This document shows, in pieces, positions 13,809 to 23,459 of a DNA stretch of 32,476 nucleotides. Location of the stretch: positions 1 to 32,476 of the IMG/VR virus record IMGVR_UViG_3300032297_000073; one strand, written 5' to 3'. The stretch is from a virus. Within the stretch, counting starts at the first letter, position 1. The number at the start of each line of letters is the position of its first letter. Below the pieces are notes generated by a model. That model did not search any database. It saw nothing but the letters and a program-made list of their open reading frames with translations, and had not been told where the DNA came from. Both the position numbers and the translations under genes were made by a program.

Positions 13809-15217
13809 GCTCTACAGATAAAATACGCAAGGTAATTGCAATCACTAATGAACTAAGTCCTACATTCTGTATGGCCAAATGGCACCACGCTTCTATATAT
13901 CTACACACAGGTCAGACACATAGTTGCTATCACCCGCCCCCACACGATATATCCTTAGACGAAATCAAAGAGAATCCAGCAGCCTTGCATAACACACTGC
14001 AAAAGAAAAAAGAACGTGCAGAGATGCTGATAGGTACACAACCTGCAGGCTGTAAGTATTGCTGGAACATCGAGAACATGGGTCCTGATTATGTTAGTGA
14101 CCGCCACATTAAAACATCTTCTATCTATACTCCAGAACGCATGGAAGAGATTGCTACAAGCACATGGGATGCAAACTACAATCCAGAATACATTGAAGTT
14201 GCCTTCTCCAATGAATGTAACTTTAAGTGTGGCTATTGCCATCCAATGTCCAGCTCTAGATTCCAAAGTGAGATCAAAGAGTTTGGTCCCTACAACATGG
14301 TTAAGAATCACACACTGAATATCGAATGGTTCAAACCCTTTGAAGAAGAAGTTAATCCCTATATTGACGCTTGGTGGAAGTGGTGGCCCGAGATGTCCAA
14401 GACGCTGAACATACTTCGTGTCACTGGCGGCGAACCTTTGATGCATCGTAGCACATGGCGCTTGTTTGAACATCTAATAAAAGAACCTAAACCACATTTA
14501 GAGTTAAACTTGAACAGTAATTTAGGTGTCAAGGCAGCAATGGTTGAACGATTAAGTGACGATGTAAATTTATTATTGCAGAACAATTCTATCAAAAGTT
14601 TTAAACTATTCTCAAGTATGGATAGTTGGGGTGCCCGTGCTGAGTATATGAGAACAGGGTTAGACTGTGAGCTATGGGAACGTAACTTTGATCACTTTGT
14701 TAGAACAACTCATTCTGAAATATCGATCATGTGTACCTTTAATATATTAAGTGTTACATCCTTTATCGATTTCTTAAAGAAAGTATTAGAGTGGCGTAAG
14801 AAGTATGATGACGTTATTACTATTAACCGAGATAATCTCTCCAAGTCTGACAGCTATAGAAAAGTAAGATTTGATACTCCTTATCTGAAAGAACCTCTTC
14901 AGTATGATATGCACATCTTGCCTAAGGTAGAGTTCCTGCCTTACTTCGATGCCATACTACAATTCATAGACGACAATAGAGATGACTCGGATGTTACTAA
15001 GTTCTCAGATATAGAATATGAAAAGTTCCGTAGGGTTAGAGATTACTATGCTACTACTCATTATCCTGAAGCCAGAATACTAGAAGGACAAAGAGATTTC
15101 TATCTTTGGTTCACTGAATATGATCGCAGGAGAGGTACAAACTTTCTAGCTACATTTCCGGAGATGGAAAAATTCTATAACAGATGTAAAGAGCAGGCAC
15201 AGGTAGTAAATGAATAA
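13805..15217 (+). CDS. N-terminal-twitch radical SAM protein (470 aa)
   Basis: The radical SAM motif CxxxCxxC is C138-C142-C145 (NECNFKCGYC), followed by the SAM-binding GGEP at 209-212. Cys22, Cys41, Cys83 and Cys86 upstream (FCMAKW, HSCYHPP, GCKYCW) fit an auxiliary Fe-S site in an N-terminal twitch domain. Family members use SAM-derived radicals to modify peptides, sugars or nucleotides; the substrate of this group is unknown to me. A close relative is encoded at 26807-28387. It overlaps the preceding gene by 4 nt (ATGA) and the next by 8 nt, with no clear SD, indicating coupled translation. Confidence 0.85.
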   Translation: MSSTDKIRKVIAITNELSPTFCMAKWHHASIYLHTGQTHSCYHPPPHDISLDEIKENPAALHNTLQKKKERAEMLIGTQPAGCKYCWNIENMGPDYVSDRHIKTSSIYTPERMEEIATSTWDANYNPEYIEVAFSNECNFKCGYCHPMSSSRFQSEIKEFGPYNMVKNHTLNIEWFKPFEEEVNPYIDAWWKWWPEMSKTLNILRVTGGEPLMHRSTWRLFEHLIKEPKPHLELNLNSNLGVKAAMVERLSDDVNLLLQNNSIKSFKLFSSMDSWGARAEYMRTGLDCELWERNFDHFVRTTHSEISIMCTFNILSVTSFIDFLKKVLEWRKKYDDVITINRDNLSKSDSYRKVRFDTPYLKEPLQYDMHILPKVEFLPYFDAILQFIDDNRDDSDVTKFSDIEYEKFRRVRDYYATTHYPEARILEGQRDFYLWFTEYDRRRGTNFLATFPEMEKFYNRCKEQAQVVNE

Positions 15218-16556
15218 CATAACCCTTAGATACGAAAAGTTTGAGTTTGATCATGCCTTGTCTCCGCAAGAAGTTCTGTATGTAAACTATAGTAAGTTAG
15301 GAAATCTAGAAGGTATAGATCATCACAGATTTAGGTTCTCGCAGGTTGTTGATAGTATGTTATATTATTATCAACATGTTAAGAACACAGAAGAAGCTAT
15401 TAACATAGAATCAATCGATAGCACTAGCGGCAACAATTATATTATTCCTATTGCGGTAGCCTACAATCCCAATGATTGGACGGATACTCCCAATGGTGTA
15501 CACAATCCTAGTCAGTTATCAGTATTTGAATACTTAAATCCAACGTATATCAAAGACATGCAGGACAAACGAGCCTTGCTTATGTTAGATCAAAGTGTTG
15601 AAGGATATCACAGCCCGTGGTTATGGCAGTGGTTCCATAATAAGTGTCGGCAGTACAATGTACAGCCTGCTTCGATTATATACCTAACAGGAGATCAATC
15701 ATCTGCAGACAGCTACGAGCAATGGTGCATTGAAAACAATCCTAGTTCTAGATTGAAAGTGATCCCTTCTACCTCGTTGGGCATGTACGTTCATAAACAA
15801 TTCCGTAGAGATTTTGCAGACATTAAATTTGATCTACTATTAGAACATAAGAAGTCGAATTACAATGACATCTATTTGTATGATTGTATTAACATGCGAC
15901 CACGCCCCCAACGAGTGTTGAACCTATTGCATTTGTTCAATGCAGGACTGCTAGAGCAGGGTAAAATTACCATGGGTAAAAATGAAGGGTGGCATACTAT
16001 GCCATCTCCTCAATACTTGGCAACATACAACCTACCAACTAATGTAATGCTAAAGGTAAACGAAACTGGTGCATTTGATAAAATACCTGAGCCCACATCT
16101 GTGTCTAACAAAGATAATCATTATTACAACTTTGTTGAAAGAATCTTATATGACATGTATAAGAACAGCTGGGTTTCAATCATTGCCGAAACATCGTATT
16201 TTGAACATGAACATGCAACATTCATCAGTGAAAAGACATTCAAACCGCTGGCATCAATGCAACCATTTGTAATTATTGGAACACGTGGAACACTGAAGTA
16301 TCTACGTAAGTTAGGATATAGAACATTCCATCCGTACATAGATGAATCATATGATGATCTACCTGACAGTGATAGATTTGTTGCAATCGTTGAATCTATT
16401 AAAAAGATACAGGCAATTGAAAATAAAGTAGAATGGTACGAGTCGATAAGGGATATCGTTGAACATAACTACAATCTGTTTGCGTCAACTGATACAAGAA
16501 AATCGCAAGAACACGAAGCTATCATTAAATACTACTTTAATTATTTCAAGGAATAA
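15210..16556 (+). CDS. GT10-like (GT-B) putative glycosyltransferase, paralogue 1 (448 aa)
   Basis: The C-terminal third carries SIIAETSYF...TFISEKTFKPL...PFVIIGTRGTLKYLRKLGYRTF...DESYD. This resembles the fucosyltransferase (GT10) pattern of an Asn/Glu-containing strand, then (T/S)EK and a donor-site helix. The N-terminal part is unassigned. The proteins at 19056-20375 and 22287-23459 share the same C-terminal block, so this is a three-member family in one cassette. The likely role is transfer of a nucleotide-activated sugar; the fold is assigned by motif only. It is followed within one base by an SGNH hydrolase gene. Confidence 0.55.
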   Translation: MNNITLRYEKFEFDHALSPQEVLYVNYSKLGNLEGIDHHRFRFSQVVDSMLYYYQHVKNTEEAINIESIDSTSGNNYIIPIAVAYNPNDWTDTPNGVHNPSQLSVFEYLNPTYIKDMQDKRALLMLDQSVEGYHSPWLWQWFHNKCRQYNVQPASIIYLTGDQSSADSYEQWCIENNPSSRLKVIPSTSLGMYVHKQFRRDFADIKFDLLLEHKKSNYNDIYLYDCINMRPRPQRVLNLLHLFNAGLLEQGKITMGKNEGWHTMPSPQYLATYNLPTNVMLKVNETGAFDKIPEPTSVSNKDNHYYNFVERILYDMYKNSWVSIIAETSYFEHEHATFISEKTFKPLASMQPFVIIGTRGTLKYLRKLGYRTFHPYIDESYDDLPDSDRFVAIVESIKKIQAIENKVEWYESIRDIVEHNYNLFASTDTRKSQEHEAIIKYYFNYFKE

Positions 16557-16557
16557 A

Positions 16558-17427
16558 ATGTATATCACACACTGTGACAGAATTGTTGAAGGCGATAATG
16601 TTATCGTAGGACTTGGAGATAGCTTTACCCAAGGTGTTGGTGCATACTCTTTGGACACATGGAAGTCAATCCCCAGTAATCCCTCTATGTACAATGTATC
16701 GGGACAACACTTTATAGAAGAACAAGGAAATAATAATTGGGTAAGACAGATATGTAAAAGTTTTTTACCAAATTATAAAACATTTAGCCTTGGAGTAAAT
16801 GGTGCAGGTAATCGTGCCGCAGTTAAAGAATTGTATCTTAATCCTTTGCCCAAAAATCTAGGCAATGTTGTTGTAGTATTAATGGCCACAGGTATGGAAC
16901 GATTTGATCTGTTCAAACAAAGCGATGCTACAGCAGGCATAAACTGGCATCAGAAATGGCAGACTATTTGGCCTACTGTCACTGATCGCGGACCTATATC
17001 TGCATTGGAAAAACAATATAAAGAACAAATCTGGTCTCCGAGGAATGATGCATTAGAGTTTTTGTTAAATGTTCGTGATGCACAGAATTTCTGCAGAGCA
17101 AATGGATATAAGTTTCTCTTTGGATCAGCCTTTGATTCTCAAATTTCTAGAAAAAATTTATTGAGAGACCTAGGCGACAAATCAAAGTACATAGATGTAG
17201 CAGATTGGACTGAATTCATTGATATCCCTGAAAGAGATTCTTTTATGGATATGATTAATCAATTAGATGGTAATAAGTACAGATCTATGCACAGTATATT
17301 TCAAGCAAACGCTTCTGCTACATTACCGTCTAAGTACATAACACCCTGTAGTCATTGGACAATTGAAGGACAGATAAAAGTTGCTGAATATTTGTTTAAT
17401 GAAATGACCCTACGAAAAATGGTGTAA
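16558..17427 (+). CDS. SGNH/GDSL-type hydrolase, paralogue 1 (289 aa)
   Basis: Block I is GLGDSFTQG with Ser22 as nucleophile. Block II/III is LGVNGAGNRAAVKEL with the oxyanion Gly and Asn84. The catalytic His is probably His266 in PCSHWTIEGQ. Known members are esterases or carbohydrate O-acyl hydrolases and transferases. The ATG at 16558 is chosen over an upstream Met because it follows AAGGA and begins one base after the preceding stop. A second SGNH protein lies at 23459-24490, again directly behind a GT10-like gene. Likely acts on acyl groups of the sugar product. Confidence 0.75.
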   Translation: MYITHCDRIVEGDNVIVGLGDSFTQGVGAYSLDTWKSIPSNPSMYNVSGQHFIEEQGNNNWVRQICKSFLPNYKTFSLGVNGAGNRAAVKELYLNPLPKNLGNVVVVLMATGMERFDLFKQSDATAGINWHQKWQTIWPTVTDRGPISALEKQYKEQIWSPRNDALEFLLNVRDAQNFCRANGYKFLFGSAFDSQISRKNLLRDLGDKSKYIDVADWTEFIDIPERDSFMDMINQLDGNKYRSMHSIFQANASATLPSKYITPCSHWTIEGQIKVAEYLFNEMTLRKMV

Positions 17428-17432
17428 ATACA

Positions 17433-17450
17433 ATAGACCGGCCGGTCTAT
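17433..17450. promoter_or_regulatory. Perfect 18-bp palindrome upstream of 17465-18136
   Basis: ATAGACCGGCCGGTCTAT is a perfect palindrome with a GC-only core, set in AT-rich DNA between the stop at 17427 and AAGGAAA ahead of the ATG at 17465. It is the only gap of more than a few bases inside the cassette. A dimeric protein-binding site, a methylation/restriction site, or an RNA hairpin that separates messages are all possible. Confidence 0.6.
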
Positions 17451-17464
17451 ATAAGGAAAATAAC

Positions 17465-18136
17465 ATGACGACACAACCGCATTTAGTTTTACATTGGACA
17501 TTTGATATTCCAAACAACAAACTATTCATAAGAATTGCAGACGATCTAGAATATGAAGCTCACGAAGGTGGCTCATTGGGTTATACTAAGATTTATCAAG
17601 GAGTAACATCACATGTTAGTCCAGAACAATGGACACAAACAGAAAAGTATTGGATCAGCGAAAACTATGGGGAAACCTGGGGTTATTATCAACCTGACCA
17701 CGATAGAATGAAACCACATCCTATATTTGGGTGGGATCAAAAATGTTTTGATGGTCTTGGACCAGATGGTGAATACATTGATCACATGCAACGAATGCAA
17801 ATTGTAATGGAAGGCAATGATATGGCAGTTGTTTGGCAAGGAGCAGATCGAATAATGTATTCTACTCCTAACCGGGGACTGACTATCTATAAACGAACTC
17901 CAACTAGAGATGTGCTGTATCCTGCAGAGATGATGGTAGATGAAACAGCATATTGGACTGATCATCCTCAAGCCTGTATAATGCAGCCTCGTACTAAAGG
18001 TTATCAATTGAGTAATTATGCAGAAATGCTAGCTTCTGGAGCACCTCAGGCTATAATTGATCAATGCACTGCTGGCGAATGGGATGCGCCACTTAATCCT
18101 GAACTGCAACAATATTACATTTACCCAACAAGCTGA
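17465..18136 (+). CDS. Hypothetical protein in glycan cassette (223 aa)
   Basis: A 223-residue soluble protein rich in Trp, Tyr, His and Met, with segments such as EQWTQTEKYWISENYGETWGYY; no family recognised. It starts after AAGGAAA and just downstream of the palindrome, and ends 2 nt before the epimerase gene. The aromatic-rich composition might suit carbohydrate binding, but I see no catalytic signature. Confidence 0.75.
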   Translation: MTTQPHLVLHWTFDIPNNKLFIRIADDLEYEAHEGGSLGYTKIYQGVTSHVSPEQWTQTEKYWISENYGETWGYYQPDHDRMKPHPIFGWDQKCFDGLGPDGEYIDHMQRMQIVMEGNDMAVVWQGADRIMYSTPNRGLTIYKRTPTRDVLYPAEMMVDETAYWTDHPQACIMQPRTKGYQLSNYAEMLASGAPQAIIDQCTAGEWDAPLNPELQQYYIYPTS

Positions 18137-18138
18137 AT

Positions 18139-19059
18139 ATGAAAATTTTTATAACTGGAAGCTCTGGATTTATAGGAAGTCACATTCTTCCAGTTCTAGA
18201 AAAAGATTATACAGTTCACCGTATGCAATCTGATCTATTAAATTTTGAAGGAGTTAAAAAAGAACTCAGTCAATTTGGACCAGATTTGATTGTACACCTT
18301 GCTGCTCGTACTGAAGTTGAAAAGAGCTTCTACGAACAGATAACATTCAGTGAAGTTAACTACGTAGGAACAGTTAACCTAATTGAAGCGGCCAGTAAGT
18401 TAGATAAGAAGCCAGTATTCTTATTTGCATCTACTATGGAAGTATATGGCTGGCAACCTGTCAGTGATCAAATACAACAGGGCAATATCCCAGTTTACAT
18501 TCCTGTATTTGACGAGCATACGACTCCGAATCCAAATGCTCCCTATGCTGTGGCCAAATTTGGTTGTGAGAAATATTTGGAATATGCTAGCAGAGCCTAT
18601 GGTCTTGAGTATATAATAATAAGACAGACTAACAGTTATGGTAGGAAAGACAATGATTTCTTTGTGACAGAACAGATCATTAGTCAAATGTTGTCCAATG
18701 CCGAGGAATGTAATCTTGGCTATGGAGAGCCTTTTAGAAACTTCATATACATTGATGATTTAATCGATGCTTGGATAGCTGTAATACATAACAAAGACAA
18801 ATGTGCGAATAATATCTTTACCATTGGTCCTAACTATCCTGTGCAGATTAAAGAACACGCAAACAACATTGCTAAGTTATTAAATTGGCAAGGTAAGATC
18901 AATTGGAATACCAAGCCTAAACGCCACGGTGAGATCTATCTGCTAAACAGCGGTAATGAAAAGCTCACTGCAATGATAGGTTGGGAACCTAAGGTTGATT
19001 ATTGGACAGGACTAAAACAGACTGTTGATTTTTGGAAACATAAACTCGGTGATGCATGA
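18139..19059 (+). CDS. NAD-dependent epimerase/dehydratase, extended SDR (306 aa)
   Basis: Typical extended SDR of sugar-nucleotide metabolism: nucleotide-binding GSSGFIG (7-13), HLAARTEV around 53-60, Ser98-Thr99 in FASTMEVYG and the YxxxK pair Tyr136/Lys140, plus RNFIYIDDLIDAW near 205. Family members epimerise, dehydrate or reduce NDP-hexoses (GalE, RmlB-like). Length is normal, so the enzyme is probably active. It overlaps the next gene by 4 nt. With the UDP-sugar dehydrogenase at 24487 it points to synthesis of a nucleotide sugar in the infected cell; the exact sugar cannot be read from sequence. Confidence 0.9.
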   Translation: MKIFITGSSGFIGSHILPVLEKDYTVHRMQSDLLNFEGVKKELSQFGPDLIVHLAARTEVEKSFYEQITFSEVNYVGTVNLIEAASKLDKKPVFLFASTMEVYGWQPVSDQIQQGNIPVYIPVFDEHTTPNPNAPYAVAKFGCEKYLEYASRAYGLEYIIIRQTNSYGRKDNDFFVTEQIISQMLSNAEECNLGYGEPFRNFIYIDDLIDAWIAVIHNKDKCANNIFTIGPNYPVQIKEHANNIAKLLNWQGKINWNTKPKRHGEIYLLNSGNEKLTAMIGWEPKVDYWTGLKQTVDFWKHKLGDA

Positions 19060-20375
19060 CAAAAACTATAACATTGCTAGACAATGCGGAAATTACTAAT
19101 TGGAATGTAGACACCTCTGTACTGGATACGAGTAAATTTTGGGTACCATCTAACTCAGTATTGATTCCTGAGTTTGTTTTTATAACTAATGACTATGTCA
19201 AACAACAGGGCATAGAGTACAAAATTTCTAAATTTGAAGACATTGATAAATCAAAATCTTGGTTAGTATTTCTATCTATTAATTTTCCTATCAGTGTAAA
19301 TTTTAATGACAAACCTTTACTAGCAAGTAAACAGTTATTCCAAGGCATACCGGATAACATTATTAATGAACTAGTAAACGGCAACGCATACTTAATCATT
19401 TCTTTCGAACAAGAGTCTTATACTAAACAGTTTCTTGATTTGTTTTATGCATTGTATAGAAACAATCCTATAGTCCCTGCAAACAAACTTATTCATATAA
19501 CCGTAGCACAGAACATACACGGGATATATGACGAATACTGCTTAGTAAACAATATCCCAAACACAGAAAGAATACAAATATGGTTTAGTCCTCATTCATT
19601 GTTAGGACCAATACAGTATCATTCTAAATTCTATTCTCCTACATCTATCAATAAAGAAAAGAAATTCTTAAACTTTAATAGAGCACCTAGGTCTCATAGG
19701 ATACTTGCCACAAGCCTGCTGGCAGCATATGATCTATTGGATAACGGATATGTCAGTTTGGGTATCTTGGAGTACAGCAGATTCCAAGATCGCAATAACA
19801 TATTAGAATACGTGCAGAACGATCTTCCTCGTGTCTATGATTTAAATGATGAAGTACAGTCTCTATTGCTGTCTGGAATTAATAAGTTGTTAGATTCATT
19901 GCCTCTGACTATTGATACAGATGAATTTGCCTACGGTCCAACATTTGGATATAGTGGAGACCTAATGAGTTTCTATGATAAAAGCTACTTCAGTGTTGTT
20001 AGCAATACACACTTCTTTGCAGTAGACGAACCTGCAATAACATTAAACGAAAAAGAATACAAACCTATCCTAGCTAGACATCCTTTTATTTTAATAGCAA
20101 GTCCGGGTACGCTTGCATTATTAAAAACTCTAGGATTTAAAACATTTGACCAATGGTTTGATGAAAGCTATGACGCTGAAAAAGATGACTCAGCCCGCAT
20201 GTTAAAGATCATTAAAGAGATCGATAGGCTTTGTAAAATAGATAATGCTACCTGGGATATCATGATTGCTGAGATGGCACCCATACTCGAGCATAATTAT
20301 AATTGGATAGTAAATCATACCAATGATATTATCTTTAGCACAGACTTTAAACACATTTTAGAATACGCAGAATGA
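19056..20375 (+). CDS. GT10-like putative glycosyltransferase, paralogue 2 (439 aa)
   Basis: A second member of the family, with SYFSVVSNTHFF...ITLNEKEYKPILARHPFILIASPGTLALLKTLGFKTF...DESYD at the C-terminus and FLNFNRAPRSHRILA near residue 205. Here the conserved EKTFK block reads EKEYK. Both flanking genes overlap it by 4 nt. Like its paralogues it is probably a GT-B sugar transferase; differences in the N-terminal halves suggest different acceptors. No membrane segment is seen, so it should act in the cytoplasm. Confidence 0.55.
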   Translation: MTKTITLLDNAEITNWNVDTSVLDTSKFWVPSNSVLIPEFVFITNDYVKQQGIEYKISKFEDIDKSKSWLVFLSINFPISVNFNDKPLLASKQLFQGIPDNIINELVNGNAYLIISFEQESYTKQFLDLFYALYRNNPIVPANKLIHITVAQNIHGIYDEYCLVNNIPNTERIQIWFSPHSLLGPIQYHSKFYSPTSINKEKKFLNFNRAPRSHRILATSLLAAYDLLDNGYVSLGILEYSRFQDRNNILEYVQNDLPRVYDLNDEVQSLLLSGINKLLDSLPLTIDTDEFAYGPTFGYSGDLMSFYDKSYFSVVSNTHFFAVDEPAITLNEKEYKPILARHPFILIASPGTLALLKTLGFKTFDQWFDESYDAEKDDSARMLKIIKEIDRLCKIDNATWDIMIAEMAPILEHNYNWIVNHTNDIIFSTDFKHILEYAE

Positions 20376-22324
20376 AACTTATTAGCCTAGTACAGCCCAA
20401 CTTCCAACAAGGGCCAAAAGAATTTAACGCTCACTATCTTCCTTATAGTGCAGGAGTCTTATGGGCTTACGTAAATCAATTTGAATCTATTAAATCTAAC
20501 TATCAGCTAGAAGATATAATTTGGCGCCGTGATAACATAAACGAAACAGTGGCCAAACTAGCCAAGTGTGATATTGTAGGCTTTAGTACCTATGTATGGA
20601 ATAAGAACTATAACTATGCATTGGCTCGCAGACTCAAAGAGATCAATCCAAACTGTATTACTTTGTTTGGCGGTCCTGAGATGCCTATTACAAAGAAAGA
20701 CATATTTGATAAACTACCCTTTGCTGATGTTGTTATCAAGTCAGAAGGTGAAATTATACTACGACAACTATTAGATGCTATCACTGACAACACACCTTGG
20801 GATGACATTCGCGGATTAGTTATTAACCGTAATGGACAGGCTGTTGATACAGGTGACGGAGATCGCATCAATAGTCTAGAAGACATGCCCAGTCCTTATC
20901 TCACAGGTGTGTTTGATAAGATAATGGCAGAGACTACAGATGTAGAATGGAACGCTACTGTTGAAACAAACAGAGGATGCCCTTATGCCTGTACATTCTG
21001 CGACTGGGGTAGCTTGACATACAACAAAGTTAAGAAGTTTAATTTAGAAAAAGTATTTGCAGAGCTAGAGTGGATTGGTAAGAACAAATGTGGCTTTGTC
21101 ACTATCACTGATGCTAACTTTGGTATGTTTGTAGAGCGCGATAATGCTATTGCTGATAAGTTATTAGAAGTACAAAATCAATACGGCTACCCTAGCACAT
21201 TCGCTATGAGCTGGGCCAAAGACCAAAAGCCTGAAGTATTTGATATTGTGTTCAAACTAATTAAAAGTCCTAAGTTTAATCAGGGACTAACTGTCAGTGT
21301 GCAGAGTATGGACTTGGATGTATTAGAAAATATCAAGCGTAAGAATCTAGCACAGCATAAAATTGAAAGTATCTTTGCTCTCTGTGACAAACACAACATT
21401 CCTGTGTACACTGAAATCATTCTAGGTCTGCCTGGGGAAACCAACGACACATGGAAAGAAGGTTTCTACAAGATTTATCGTGCAGGTAATCACACAGGTA
21501 TTAACATCCTACAGGCACAGATGCTTGAGAACGCAGAGATGAATTTATTACAGAAGCGTCTACATAAAATTACCAGTGTGCCTGTTTATGATTATATGAG
21601 TGGCAGTTATAACTACAACGAACTACAAGAGTGTGTAGAGGTAGTAACTGGCACAAAAGAAATGCCCACAGAACAAATGTTGGATAGCCAAATATTCAGT
21701 TGGTTCATGCAGACATTCCACATCAATGGCCTCACTACATACATCAGTAGGTTCTTAGCTAAACAGGGAATAGACTACTCTGTGTTCTATGACAAATTAT
21801 GGAATCATATATCTAAAGATCCATGGATTATGAAGGAGTGCGAAGAAGTTAGACGATATTATCGCAATTGGATGACAGATGGTAAAATCAATCATCCTAA
21901 CATATCTAATATTGAAGTGCATGGCTGGAACATTATTCACCGAACTACATTGAACATGCACTTAGAACGCAGATATGATTACATATTCGATCTAATAGAA
22001 CAATTTGTAAAAACGGAGTTCGACTTAGATGCCAAATGTTTAAATCAATTGGTACAATTCCAGCGCAACTACGTTATTAACTATGACAACATTGGCGAAT
22101 TTCCTTATGCGATATCATTCGATTATGACTTTTTAGGGTATCTACTGGATGACACACCGTTGGATAATCCTGTACAATATAAGTTCGAGTTCTTCGAAGG
22201 CAAAGATATTAGCATGGACAGATTCCTGGAAAATATCTACTTTGGTCGAAAGCGCAACTTTGGTAAATCTTTGATAACAAAAATAAATGATAGAAGTACT
22301 GAACAAACAAATCCCGTTGATTGA
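20372..22324 (+). CDS. B12-binding-type radical SAM protein (650 aa)
   Basis: Residues about 1-150 look like a Rossmann cobalamin-binding domain (DIVGFSTYVWNKNY, TLFGGPEMP, VVIKSEGEIILRQLL) but lack the classical DxHxxG lower-ligand motif. The radical SAM cluster is C203-C207-C210 (GCPYACTFC). The barrel continues with FVTITDANFGM, VQSMDLDVLENIKRKN and EIILGLPGET. The last 200 or so residues are unassigned. Class B enzymes of this type methylate unactivated carbon or carry out other radical chemistry on sugars, lipids and peptides. Overlaps: 4 nt upstream, 38 nt downstream. Confidence 0.88.
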   Translation: MKLISLVQPNFQQGPKEFNAHYLPYSAGVLWAYVNQFESIKSNYQLEDIIWRRDNINETVAKLAKCDIVGFSTYVWNKNYNYALARRLKEINPNCITLFGGPEMPITKKDIFDKLPFADVVIKSEGEIILRQLLDAITDNTPWDDIRGLVINRNGQAVDTGDGDRINSLEDMPSPYLTGVFDKIMAETTDVEWNATVETNRGCPYACTFCDWGSLTYNKVKKFNLEKVFAELEWIGKNKCGFVTITDANFGMFVERDNAIADKLLEVQNQYGYPSTFAMSWAKDQKPEVFDIVFKLIKSPKFNQGLTVSVQSMDLDVLENIKRKNLAQHKIESIFALCDKHNIPVYTEIILGLPGETNDTWKEGFYKIYRAGNHTGINILQAQMLENAEMNLLQKRLHKITSVPVYDYMSGSYNYNELQECVEVVTGTKEMPTEQMLDSQIFSWFMQTFHINGLTTYISRFLAKQGIDYSVFYDKLWNHISKDPWIMKECEEVRRYYRNWMTDGKINHPNISNIEVHGWNIIHRTTLNMHLERRYDYIFDLIEQFVKTEFDLDAKCLNQLVQFQRNYVINYDNIGEFPYAISFDYDFLGYLLDDTPLDNPVQYKFEFFEGKDISMDRFLENIYFGRKRNFGKSLITKINDRSTEQTNPVD

Positions 22325-23459
22325 GACCTACGATATTAATAATCCTCAGGTTAGGAAATTTCATTTAACACAACCAACTTCTGGATTATCGGCATTGTAC
22401 GATTCCTCTCTGATTGACAAAAATGTCTGGTACTGTATGTTTACCACAGAGAACAGTTTTAAGGTTGTTGATATCAAAGAGTTAATGGGCGAAGATGTAT
22501 TCAACGCAGTTATAAACAAAACAGCAAGTATTGTACTCGATATTCCATTTGAGCCTTTCTTAAGAGCAATTGATGCAGTCTATGAAGATATTGTAATAAA
22601 ACTAGGTGTACCATCATCTCAGGTTATATTTTCATCTAATATGTATGATGCAAAAGAATACAATGATCGTGTTTCTGCACAACTCGGCCTACCACCTATT
22701 AGAATAGTTTATTTTTCAGCATTAGAGTGGATGCTGAACAAATATCGAGGTCCGATACCTAATACACTGACATTAAAACAATACGATAAAAAGTTCTTAA
22801 ACTTAAACAGGCGCTGGAGGACTCATCGTCCGTTGTTAGTATTATTGATGTATCATCAAAAGTTATTAGACAAGGGATTTGTCAGTTTTGGTCCAGCTGA
22901 TGAAGAATACTACAACACATGGGAACGCATATGGGGTGGTTTAAAATGTACAACTTGGCAAAACAGAAAAGTTTTTAACGCTGTTATAGAAAGCGAAAGT
23001 ATTAAAGACATGCCATCTCTATATTTAGATACCGATGAGTTGCGTACTAATAGAGCAGAGTTAACGGACTCAACAAATAGATATTATGAAGATAGTTATT
23101 TTAGTGTAATTTCTGAGACAACATTTTATTCTGATGATGTAACTCAAAACTCTAGATTTATAACTGAAAAAACTTTTAAAGCGATTATGATGAAACATCC
23201 GTTTATCATTGTATCATTACCGAGAAGTTTAGAAGTATTAAAAGATCTAGGATATAAAACATTCTCTCCTTGGATCAATGAATCGTACGATCAAGAAAAA
23301 AATGATCTAGAGAGAATGTTAATGATTGTTGACGAAATTAAAAGGCTATCAAATTTACCTGCTGATGAGTTAGAAGCATTTCTGATTGCGGCAAAGGAAA
23401 TTTGTAACTATAATTACAACATACTTAAGAACAGAACAAAATTTATATATGAGCAATAA
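22287..23459 (+). CDS. GT10-like putative glycosyltransferase, paralogue 3 (390 aa)
   Basis: The third family member: FLNLNRRWRTHRPLL near residue 170, then SYFSVISETTF...RFITEKTFKAIMMKHPFIIVSLPRSLEVLKDLGYKTF...NESYD. It keeps the TEKTFK block. The ATG lies 38 nt inside the radical SAM gene, and its stop shares one base with the ATG of the SGNH gene (TAATG). The order radical SAM, GT10-like, SGNH repeats the order at 13805-17427. The probable role is sugar transfer in the cytoplasm. Confidence 0.55.
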   Translation: MIEVLNKQIPLIETYDINNPQVRKFHLTQPTSGLSALYDSSLIDKNVWYCMFTTENSFKVVDIKELMGEDVFNAVINKTASIVLDIPFEPFLRAIDAVYEDIVIKLGVPSSQVIFSSNMYDAKEYNDRVSAQLGLPPIRIVYFSALEWMLNKYRGPIPNTLTLKQYDKKFLNLNRRWRTHRPLLVLLMYHQKLLDKGFVSFGPADEEYYNTWERIWGGLKCTTWQNRKVFNAVIESESIKDMPSLYLDTDELRTNRAELTDSTNRYYEDSYFSVISETTFYSDDVTQNSRFITEKTFKAIMMKHPFIIVSLPRSLEVLKDLGYKTFSPWINESYDQEKNDLERMLMIVDEIKRLSNLPADELEAFLIAAKEICNYNYNILKNRTKFIYEQ

